From assembly GCA_025667525.1 (NCBI GenBank), contig CM046878.1, positions 93,449,237 to 93,513,236 on the forward strand: a DNA stretch of 64,000 bases, read 5' to 3'. Positions 36,442-46,142 of this stretch are shown here, piece by piece. The DNA is from Glebionis coronaria (taxonomy: Eukaryota; Streptophyta; Magnoliopsida; Asterales; Asteraceae). The position numbers and the translations under genes are program-made. Each line of letters begins with the position of its first letter. The first letter of the stretch is position 1. The notes below the pieces were generated by a model. That model saw nothing but the letters and a program-made list of their open reading frames with translations, was not told the origin of the DNA and made no database searches.

Positions 36442-37080
36442 GGTCTCAAGTTCAATTTTCTATAGGTGCAAAGAACCCTCACCAATCCTTGTTTAAGTAT
36501 GTATATCGCTCGATTCAAACTCCTTGGATTGGTTGGCGAAATAGGCTAAAAACCATGGTTACATAATATAATTAGAAGAACTCAATTCGTACAATAGATC
36601 GAAGAAGATTACAAACATTGGGAAGGATATTCAATAAGGATAATTAATTAAAATGTATAAAACTCTTCTAAATCTAGGGAAAGACAGTTCGATTATTGGT
36701 AATCTTTCTTCGGATCTCACTATTTTGGCAAACTACGTGAGGAAGTTTGATAGGGAGAATGGATCACTTATTTGATCCACTTATGGTTGGTCGAATCAAA
36801 ATTAAAGTTATTCTCTAAATTAGAGAGCATTTTATTCTACTATATGTATACTCGTGTATATCTACAAAAAATTGGCTAGCGGTAAATATCGGATGACATG
36901 TTAATTGACCACGTGATTAAACCGGTAATTCTGTACACCTGGTCTCTTTTAGTTCACGTTCCTCCACTGTTGTGAGATACTTATCTTTTTCCTCCACTGC
37001 TCTCTTTTTTAGGTTGTGTTGACTCTTGAGTTCTTTAACGCAAATCATAGTTTGTAAAAATATCGGCTAATTGGATAAAT
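36442..37080. other. No gene recognised
   Basis: Contains a small duplication, TTCCTCCACTG near 36957 and 36990. Nothing else was assigned before the duplicated segment begins near 37081. Confidence 0.5.
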
Positions 37081-37747
37081 TAAGTGTTATGAATTATTAA
37101 TAATAGCTTGATTTTGGTTCACAATATTTTTAAATATGACATTTAGTGTTAAATATTTTTGACAGTAGCCTCAACAGAATGTATTAATATTAATTGTGTC
37201 TTTGTGCATGGATGAAATTGAAGAATCGACAAGAAACAAATGATAGTTTCACTATATTCTTTTCCAATAAGGTATTATGGAAAGTTTTCTCAATTCCCCA
37301 GCAGTTTTAGTCATTTTCTCTTTTGTGCTCTCCAGAAACTAATATAAAGTATATTGTGTATCAACAATATTTAAATATTATATGTTATAAGAACATTGTA
37401 TTGAAACTAATGTTCTTTGTCTTTATTCATGTTGAATTTTGTATCTATGTGTTAGCCCTAAAATGTGAGCGCCATTTACGGAATTACATTAGTTTGATAT
37501 AGCCACACACGCAGGGACTAGTTTTGTTAAGTTAGAATAGTTCGTGCGTGTCAAGGCTATATATACCCCTCCATACTTCCATGGAGGGGTGAGGCTTTTC
37601 ATTCTTTGTGTATTTCACTTTCTCTTTCTAAATACACACACTACATTCAAGCTTTATCTTTCTCTCTCTAAAAATGTCTAAATACATCTTTTATCCTCCC
37701 CGACCTCCGGATCACCCTCTTGTTAGCTTGAATCTTATGGCTAACAA

Positions 37748-37760
37748 TTGGTATCAGAGC
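37748..37760 (+). promoter_or_regulatory. Primer-binding site (initiator Met tRNA)
   Basis: TTGGTATCAGAGC lies one base after the LTR 3' end. This is the standard minus-strand priming site of many plant LTR elements. Confidence 0.9.
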
Positions 37761-38174
37761 TAACCGGGGGTGTTTTGTGTTTGTTTGCTTATTTTTAGGG
37801 CTTATTTACTGCTTATTGATAAGCTGTGATGTCACGAGGTGTTTTGTTTTGATATTCAGTCCAAAAAAGTCTACTTTGTCTCAAACTGATAGCTATCCTT
37901 TTTCTTGATGTTGGTGCTTCGTGATTCATTTCTGATCTATATCTTTTTTCTTATGTTTTTTAAGCCATAAAATGTGTCACGACTTATACACAGCTTATTG
38001 GTTTTTATGCTGATTTTCATATTTCTGGGATTTTTTGGGTTTTCAAGCTTTTCTGGGTATTTTTTGATAAAGATGAACAGATTTATAAAAAAAAAAATTA
38101 TTCAGTTCTGAAAACCCAGATCCACTTTTTTTTGGAAAACCATGAAAATGGGTCAAAACCCTTTTTTGATAGTG

Positions 38175-38360
38175 ATTCCGATGGTGATTCCGATGAAGCT
38201 TATTCCGATGATGTTTATTCCGATCGGATTATTCCGATGAATCTAAATCCAAAAACATTCCGACAGGTGGTTGTAAAAACATATTCCGATGGTCAACCCC
38301 AAACTCATACAATGATGTTGAAAATTTTTGCATTCCGATAGAAAACATCAACATTCTGAT
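38175..38360 (+). repeat. ATTCCGAT motif array, second location
   Basis: ATTCCGAT occurs at 38175, 38187, 38202, 38217, 38231, 38283 and 38332; variants ATTCCGAC at 38257 and ATTCTGAT at 38353. Early spacing is 12-15 bp; later spacing is 26, 26 and 49 bp. The array lies in the leader of the Copia-like element and partly reads as an Asp/Ser-rich peptide. It is followed by CGAGTCAACTCGG-type repeats near 38404. Confidence 0.8.
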
Positions 38361-40957
38361 GACTCAAAACTATCTTTTACCATAACTCTCCAACACCCCT
38401 CACCGAGTCAACTCGGCAATTACCGAGCTGACCGGGTCAACTCAGTGAGTCAAGATTACCACCAAACAACAACCTGCCTTTTAACTCCCATCAACACCAA
38501 CTATATCCTACCTAACCCATCAACACCTAATCCCCAACTAGACTCGAATTACAAAACAGAAAATTTTGTTGATCTCAGATTTTTTTTGAGTGATTGCACA
38601 TGCATGTAAAGATCTCTAAAGATCTATCACGAAAATAAATAAAAAATCATCATAGATCAAATGTTGAGGATTAACCTCCTTTGATATTCGAACTATAAAG
38701 AAAGAACAACAAAAATTATTTTGCCATTCTTTCTTTGATTCGATTATGATTCACAACAAATCAAACATCACCTTACCCGAGACCCCTCAATACAGAGATC
38801 TTGTAGATTCGTTCCTTGTTCGTGGACTAACTGTAAGATTAAAGGAAGAATGAGGGTTTTGATTGTTGAATGAACAAACCGATTTTGCTCCTGATTTTAA
38901 ATAAAGAGGATATGGATTTGTTTTTGAGATGATGATCTAAGATAGGATATCAGTTTTTGGGAGTAGTAGATAAGTTGGTGACTGAGTTTTTCTTTGTTTA
39001 AGAAAAAGAGGGGAAGTTTCTTATGTGAGAATGGATGAGATTTCAGGCGGAGTAAACAAAGAGTTGGGGACGGAGAAATGAGATAAGAGATAGGGGATAT
39101 GACCTAATTTTTAGGATTAGCTTATATAACTTGAGTTGAGACTACATATCCGGGTATTCTCATCAAACTGGGCCAAAAATAATATCCATGAGGTTATGAT
39201 GGGCTTTTCTACTAAAATGATATGGAGTTGGGCTGAATAGTTCTTTACTATTTTTCTAGGCTGCTTAGTTCTACCCGAGCAATAATAAACAGATGTGTTA
39301 TTTGGCCTTATGATGTTATGTTATTGTGCCGGGCATATAAGGTTTGAGTCGAGAATGGTGCCGTTTAACGGATATATTTATGGATTGAACCCGTTGAAAT
39401 TATTTGGTCTATGATGAATTTTTTTTTCAATGACGGGTATTCGGTATATTTCGATCGAAAGTGCTTAAACGACAAAGAAAATTTTAGGTTTGAAACATAA
39501 TATTTTCGAAAATTTTTTGATCCGCGCATCAGTGGGGCATATGACTGACGTTGGGCTTAAATGACAAGTTCTCTAGACAAATTTTGTCCTTAATGACAAT
39601 TCCTTCATAATTTGTTCTAGATAACGACATTCTCAAACACAACACCAAAGCAAACAAAACACTTAACGCTAAAACAATCCGATATAAGATTCACGTAAAC
39701 GACAACGGCTAGTTTTGATTTTTCAAAGACAAGTGATCACGAAGTGGATTTGGTATTCTATATTTGCAGTTGAAGTGGGATTTCATGAAGGCGTCTACTT
39801 CTTTCATCATCGAGCCTTCCTTCTATTTTTCTACCCCTTTTCTTCAAACCTAGTCTATCGACTGATGACTTGCTTGGGCGATAAAATTTATGATTAAGAC
39901 TTGAATTATCTAGTTTCCACTGTCAAGGGGTGGATGGTCGACGACATGGATAACTATCATTTTTGACTGTATTTTTTCTTGGATTAGTTTTCATTACGTT
40001 AATAAGTTGAATATATTAGTTCTCCCATTGTCTATAAGTAAAAGTGTGTCATGAAATCGTGAATTTTGTGGTTGATGGGAACTTGTGGAGGTGAAATTTT
40101 TTTGATTACCAATCAAACTATTATAGTGACGACAATTTGGTCTCTTATAGATCGGTGACCAGAATATTTGGTCGTCAATGGTTTGAAGCTGTGTTTACCC
40201 AATGCAATAAATGACGACTTTTTGTTTACTATTTGCCAACGAAACTGCTTTTGGTCTCTAATTTTAATGAGTGACGAACATTTAGTGACCTATAACTTGT
40301 CAATAATCATGTTTGATGATGAAATTAGTACTCTTTGTGACGAAAATATCTCATCACAAAAAACATTTTTTCTCTTAAGTTGAGATTAAATTGGTTCAGA
40401 TTTAGTTAATTTGTTAGATCAATTTGACTATTCTTCAAGTATTTTGATTGGTTTGAATAAAAATGAATCATTATTTTGGTTTTTAGTTACCTCATAAGAA
40501 TCACATGTGAATCATGAACTAAAAACTGATAGTTTCGATCAATTAGGATCCTTTGAACCAATCCGAACAAAATTAAACACTCTGAATATCCAACTAGGAT
40601 TACTACTGTGTTTTAGTCAAGAAAACTTTCCTCAAGCATGAGATAGATAACTTCGTGTTATGTAGTAAATTAATGGTCGGTTACAATTTTTCAATAAAAG
40701 CAAATGAAATGAGTCCGCAAGTTACATTCATAACACAATGGCCTTAACTCATGAATAAATTTTTTTACAAAGCTTTAGCAAATCAAAAGCGAAAAACAGA
40801 TCAAGTCAGTGGAAGTGATTGACTCTCACTTGTCACCAAATAAAAAAAGAAACTTCAACACCTAGACATAACTTATATATAAACTCCAACCCGTCAAGTA
40901 AACAACACATTACATAACTTAACAAAAAAACTAATAAATATGTCAACTCAAAAGTAT

Positions 40958-41226
40958 TACTACAAGGAAAAGTGAAATTTTACACGTTTATTTTACACCC
41001 CTTATGAAGGCGTATAATTTTATCAATGCTAGTTTAAAATATTTACACCCCTCCAAGTGTGAAATTTTAAATGATTGTTTTAAATTTTTACACACCTCTA
41101 AGTGTGTGAAGTATTTTAGTTGTGAGTAGGAATTTGTTAATGCTTGTTTAAAAAAATTTCACGCCTCCAAGTTTGTACTATTTTAGGTGGGACGTTTATA
41201 ATTTCAACACACTTTTAGGTGTAGAG
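40958..41226 (+). mobile_element. CACTA-type MITE, truncated copy
   Basis: This matches the first part of the complete element at 55439-55890. It starts TACTACAAGG, a mutated CACTA end, and stops exactly where the gypsy LTR at 41227 begins. The 3' part and right end are missing on this side. Confidence 0.75.
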
Positions 41227-43870
41227 TGTGATAACCCGAACCAGAGGTCATTATTTAACCCTATTTTACGAGTATTTTTGAAATTTTTGAGGAGTTTGGG
41301 TTTTATTAAGTTGATGGTTTGACTTAAAACCAATGATTGAAGTCTTATGTTTGTGTTTTAACTAGCGATGAGGACTACTAGTAAGTACGATATCGACGGA
41401 TACCCGAAGTTTTATGTTTTATTATCGATCGTTTTGATGTTTGATATTTTCGACGTTTTCGTTTTAATTACGTTTTAAGTTGAATTGAATCCATATTATT
41501 ATATTTTATGTGCATATTAACTTTTGAGAAGTATTTTTACGAACCCGAGTCTCGTGAAAATTTTGAAAATTGACTAATAGTCATTTCCCGCTCTTTAACT
41601 AATCTTTTGCAGTTTAGTCCACAAGAATGTTCAAATTGCAAAATAATCCCCAACCACCACTATAAAAGGAAAATTCAACCTAAATTTTACACATACAAAT
41701 TTTTTTATTAAAAAAATCAGCAACTTCTCTTTCTCTCTTGTGTTGCCGTGAGCTACATCAAACCAAAACACCACCATAATTTGATTTTTGATCTTGATTT
41801 ACTTGAAACTAAACAAATTCCCATTGTGCAAATTGTAAGGTGATCATTTTGATCTAAGTTTTACTTGCATGCATGAAGTTTTTATTTTTTATAAAATTAT
41901 GGTTGATGGATTCATTGTTAGGTCATACATGTGACGATATCAGCATGATCTTGAGTTTTTGATTGTTGCATGTTTAAAATTTTAATGAAGACTTGTAAAG
42001 AGTGACATGAAAGTGTGTTAAGAGTATTAGGAATTGATTTGGGTGATTGTAGGATGATATTAGTGATGTAAAAATGGTTAAAATGGGTCAAAAGTTTGAT
42101 TTGGTGTGAGTTTTTAAACGGTAATTTAGGGCAGTGAGTTTAAGGGTGTTTTTGAATATATTAAGTTTGAGTTGATGTGGTATTGATAGGATAGTGTTGT
42201 AGAGTTTTTCTCAAGCTTCGTTTTGATACAAATTAGAGCTTCCAACTCTAAACGTGGAAGAAATTACACAAGTTTGATTATTCGTGTACTTGGAGGCGAG
42301 TATCGACACAATCCGAGATTGTTGTTGATATTTGGATCAAATCTCGGACACTATAAAATAAGTTTTGAAAATTTTCAAGGGCTTTTCTTGGGCTCTAAAC
42401 CTAGGGTTGTGAGTCTATTTTTAAACTCAAGTGTCGGTTTTGTAAATGGAATTGGTTAGAAAGGTTAAAATGGTTTTATGAGTCGAAGACGTAAAACTGT
42501 CCAGATTTTGTAAGTTAATGATATGTTGGGCATAAGGTCTTAGAGGTCAAATCTTTTGATTAAAATTCTTTAGGGATTTCTATATGATGTGAGTGAGTTA
42601 TCCAACAACTTTCATAAGAATTAGAGATGTCTAGGTATGGAAAAATCGCTTGGACATTTGGTATGTTCGGGCAGAATGTTATCGAGAGTGTTGTCTAGTG
42701 AAGTGAAAATGTGAAAGTGTTTAGTAATGTCACTTGCATGGGTTATTTTTGGAGTTTATTGATATTTTGAAATATTGATTTGATTTTACTAAGTATAATT
42801 TATACTTGAGTATATTGTTAATAAAGTGTGCGCCTTATTTGATAGGTTACGACTTACGTGTTCATTGGGTATCATCTATTGTCGACGATTGTCTTGCTAC
42901 TACTCGTGTACTAAGGTGAGTCTATAGCCTCGCTTTTATACTAGTTGTTAAATGTTTTTAACCCGCGAGGGGATACATGCTATTTGAAATAAAATGAACA
43001 CAAGTCATGAATAATTGTTTGGACCCGAATGTTGCCTGTTGTTGCCTTACATTGTATAAGTACCTAGTTGCTGAAGTCCCTAAATTCATGAACCGTTAAC
43101 TATTGTCTTTCTCTTGTGTGGGATGGAAATAGCCGCTTGTTTTAATAATAGTACTATTGGGTTGACGACCCTATCTGAGACCAGGGCTTTACGTTGCGTA
43201 ACCTCTGGGAAGGATAATTTACTTGAAGGAGAGACTGTGGTATAAAGTTAGCAACTGATACACAAGTAGGGGCAGTGGTTTCATCTAGTCATGCTAGCAT
43301 TTGGCGCGGGTGACTAAGTTAAGGGGTCGGTGTCATGAGCTTAATACAATTCTATAGCCGTTGCTATAAGACAGAATACCTTTAGAATAGATTGTAAACG
43401 TAACAATTCTATTAAATGATTATCATTTATTTTCTCTTGTGTTCAAATGTGATTTGTTAAACCTATGGACTTGCTCAACCGTTGTGTTGATGATTTTAAG
43501 CATATGTTTCAGGTAATCAGAGGTGATGATGGAGGAGCTTGCTTGGGAAGTGTGTGGGCTGGATTTTGTGAATGTATGGTCTAAAAACCTTTTCTTTCCT
43601 TGTGTTATGAACTGTTTGTTTTATGTTTGGGTGTGAAGCAAAACAATTTGGTTTGATGGTTGTGATTTTGGGGAACGTAAAACGCTAGTCTAGTTGTTAA
43701 AACTTTTCTGTATTTAGGGATTGAATGTTTTAGACAAATATTGTAAAATTATGTCTTTTTATTTTCTAAATGTCTCATTTTGAGGTCGTTTGATGTATCT
43801 TGAGTGATGATGCTTGTGTCTAGCACCCAAATGTGTTTTTTCGCTGCGCAATATATTTGGGGGTGTTAGA
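41227..43870 (+). mobile_element. Gypsy element A, 5' LTR
   Basis: A 2,644-bp LTR starts TGTGATAACCC and ends GTGTTAGA, followed at once by a primer-binding site. A TATA box TATAAAAGG lies at 41661-41669, so transcription would start about 430 bp in, and most of the LTR is leader. It contains a 78-codon open frame (42223-42459) that is also open in LTR B. It belongs to the same family as the solo LTR and LTR B. Confidence 0.9.
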
Positions 43871-43886
43871 GATTGATAGTCAGAGC
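43871..43886 (+). promoter_or_regulatory. Primer-binding site of element A (mutated)
   Basis: GATTGATAGTCAGAGC corresponds to GATTGGTATCAGAGC of element B but carries a substitution and an inserted base, which would weaken tRNA priming. Confidence 0.75.
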
Positions 43887-44244
43887 TACAAGTTATGGAG
43901 AACTAGGTCAGTTCTGAAAAGTCCTAAACTATAATTTTGGTGTTGAAAGTATTTCACAAAAGCAACGCAACTTCTCTGCAAGGTTCCGGTAAGATCACTT
44001 TTAGTTGTTTTTGTATTATAGATGTATCCCTCAAAACTGAACTGATTTCTCGAGTATTTATTAAGTAAATATTATGATAATGTGTTGGTATTGTTGAAAG
44101 TGTATTGAGTAATCGCCATCATAATAATTTCTTTTTGCGAGCATTGCATTGAATATCATGGCATACATATAACATTTGCATTGTATGAGCATGCATTTAT
44201 AATAATGACCTTATGTACCCTCGAATTTTCTATATCTGAAGAAA

Positions 44245-45213
44245 ATGGCCGATATACCACATGATGAGAGGATAGACGAGGAAGTTGAAGAGAATGAGGT
44301 CATAGGGAATGGTGAAGTGGATAATTTTGGTGCTAGTGATGATGAGGAACCTTATGAGTATATTGAGGATGGGATTGCTCCTGATGCTGTTGGGCATTCT
44401 GAGCCAGAGGTTATACAGAGCAAAGGTGTGCCTAGAGGATCTGATATACTAGCGACTAGTCGGTATGATCTGCGACATGTTGATCATTTTGTTATGCCTA
44501 CTTGTAACGCTTATTTTAGCGGGTTGCCTAGGATTACTCGTACTCGTGATGACTTTACTGGTAAGTCTAGTGCTGCAGCTAGTGCTCGTTTTCTCCACGA
44601 GAACATTTCTAGGGTTTATTTTCTGGTACCTAGAGCTTATGATGATGTTCCTAGTATTCTGAGGAGATTTGATAGATTGATGTTTGAAAGGTATGTAGTG
44701 AAGAATCGTGTGATTAGGAGGTTTGAGGAGAATGAGAAGGCATTTCAGAGGTTTGTGTCTGGTGTTAGGAGATCTGATTATGAGAGGGCTAGGTAGATGG
44801 ACAAGGTTACTAGTCTCAGGTCTATGGTGAAGAATTTGAGTGCTCAGTTTGAGAGATTCCAGGAGGAGAAGGCAAGGTTTGAGAGGATGTGTGAATGGGA
44901 AGCTAAGGTGAGACCTTTTCTGAGTCAAAATTTGAGGTTTCGAGATGTGCCAGGTAATGTTGATGCTCTTTCTTTGATTCGACCACTACATGAAGGATAA
45001 TATGTTTTGTGTGGGGATGATGTATATTTTATAGAGAGACAGTTTTCATCTATGAAGGGGTCTACTTCCAAAGGTAAGAAGAAAGTTGTGGGGGAATCAA
45101 GTTCTAAAGGCAAGAGGAAGGTGGATTCGAGTGATGAAGACTCTAATGATGATGACAGCAGTGATTATGATGAGCTTTTACCCAAGAAGCCATGTGAATC
45201 CTCACGTGATTAG
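44245..45213 (+). pseudogene. Extra reading frame between PBS and gag (element A)
   Basis: One frame of about 322 codons is broken by only two in-frame stops (TAG 44794-44796, TAA 44998-45000). From the N terminus: an acidic segment (residues 1-60, MADIPHDERIDEEVEENEVI); a middle part with RYDLRHVDHFVMP and RRFDRLMFERYVVKN; a probable coiled coil (about 185-230, VTSLRSMVKNLSAQFERFQE); a Lys-rich patch; and an acidic Ser/Asp tail ending PKKPCESSRD. Gag starts separately, 364 bp downstream. Element B carries the same frame (MYERYVVETRMIGRY; EWESHVRSFLSQGWKF). The function is unknown and I recognise no domain. Conservation in two copies suggests it was a real protein of the family, now disabled here. 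Confidence 0.65.
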
Positions 45214-45576
45214 TTTCTTTGTATTTCATATTTGTAATCCTTGTTATGAGTGAACTATTTAGACTGGTACTTTAGTATTATGATGAAACTTAAATCCTTT
45301 TAAGTTTGACGTGATGAAAGATTTTAGTGGTAATACTTGTCACGATTTTGTGAATTTTCAAATGCAATCCATATTACCTTCATGATCTATGATGTGTCTT
45401 TATTAGCTCTTTTGTGATTTGGTTGATGAATCTTTGTGGTTGTGTTGTTGTGCATGTAGTATCCGTGTTATGTCCTGATAAAGAAATCCTTCTTTTATCT
45501 TGATGTGTATACTTATCTTGTTTTCTTTCATTTATGATGTCAAAAACATGCTGCCAAAAAGCTAACAACTGCTACT

Positions 45577-45925
45577 ATGAACACTATGATTGAGGAGGAG
45601 ATTGCAATAGAACTTGAAGCAGATCGTGCTGAGAGGGGTCAAGGACAAGGTGCTAGTGTTGCTATTGGTCCACAAGTTCCAAGAGAATGTTCTTTTGCTA
45701 GTTTCATGAAATGTGGACCTGCCCAATTTCGTGGTACTGGTGGGGCATTCGAATTGCGAAGGTGGATTGAGAAAATTGAAAGTACATTTGAGATTAGTAG
45801 GTGTTCAGAGGCGAATAAGGTAAAGTTTGCTGTTGCTACATTTCAAGATGATGCTTTGAGTTGGTGAAATTGTCAGGTAGCTACTATGGGATGTGGCTAA
45901 TGATAGGACTTGGACTGTGATGAAG
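45577..45925 (+). pseudogene. Gypsy element A gag, N-terminal part
   Basis: The frame starts MNTMIEEEIAIELEADRAER and contains the gag core motifs CSFASFMKCGPAQFRGTGGA, RWIEKIESTFEI and VKFAVATFQDDALSW. A Trp codon has become TGA (45865-45867). After a further stretch with a shifted frame the sequence ends at 45925 at a rearrangement junction. Zinc knuckles, protease, reverse transcriptase, integrase and 3' LTR of element A are all absent. Confidence 0.9.
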
Positions 45926-45960
45926 GGATGTGTGAATGGGAAGCTAAGGTGAGACCTTTT
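45926..45960 (+). repeat. 35-bp templated filler at the A/B junction
   Basis: This segment, beginning GGATGTGTGAATGGG and ending GAGACCTTTT, is identical to 44885-44919 in the extra frame of element A. It lies exactly between the end of A-type gag and the truncated LTR of element B. That is the classic pattern of filler DNA copied during end-joining repair. Confidence 0.85.
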
Positions 45961-46142
45961 AGGGAATCCGTCGATATCGCAACCACTAGTAGTCCTCGCA
46001 ACTAGTAAAAAGGTAAAAATAAGATTTCAAACATTAGTTTTAAATTGTACCACCAATCGTCATAACATTCAAGGTCATCAAAAATTTCAAAAATATTTGT
46101 AAAATATGGTTAAATAATGATATTGGGTTCGGGTTATGACAT
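45961..46142 (-). mobile_element. Gypsy element B, 3' LTR remnant
   Basis: On the minus strand this is the first 182 bp or so of an LTR, starting TGTCATAACCC at 46142 and matching the start of LTR B at 53989. The purine-rich AAGGAGGGTAGGA immediately upstream (46143-46157) is the polypurine tract. The rest of the LTR was lost at the filler junction. Confidence 0.85.

Larger units (their letters stand above)
37450..39950 (+). mobile_element. Copia-like LTR element with only the 5' LTR
   Basis: An LTR of 297 bp (37450-37746) starts TGTTAGCC and ends GGCTAACA. After one base comes the primer-binding site TTGGTATCAGAGC (37748-37760), complementary to initiator-Met tRNA. A TATA-like run lies near 37558. 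The interior has no gag-pol, so this is a non-autonomous or rearranged element. A purine tract AAGGGGTGGATGG near 39925 may be the remains of a polypurine tract, but no 3' LTR follows. The right border is estimated from where copy 1 of the duplicated segment resumes. Confidence 0.7.
37081..41226 (+). repeat. Duplicated segment, copy 1 (with insertions)
   Basis: The stretches 37081-37449 and about 39960-41226 match 53990-54375 and 54430-55710 in the same order and orientation. Shared landmarks are ATGATAGTTTCACTATATT, GGTCTCTTATAGATC, GAATATTTGGTC and GTGTTATGTAGTAAA (or its variant). Copy 1 has a 2.5-kb Copia-like insertion near 37450 and is cut by gypsy element A at 41227. The segment includes repeat R. 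It is probably an unrecognised transposon. Confidence 0.85.

Noticed and set aside
38132..38341. Acidic 69-codon protein (SDSDGDSDEAYSDD) as a Copia gag
   Set aside because: It is produced by the ATTCCGAT array and has none of the Copia gag or zinc-knuckle motifs.
44449..44928. 159-codon minus-strand frame in element A
   Set aside because: It is antisense to the extra frame that is conserved in element B; its His/Pro/Ser composition is that of a codon shadow.
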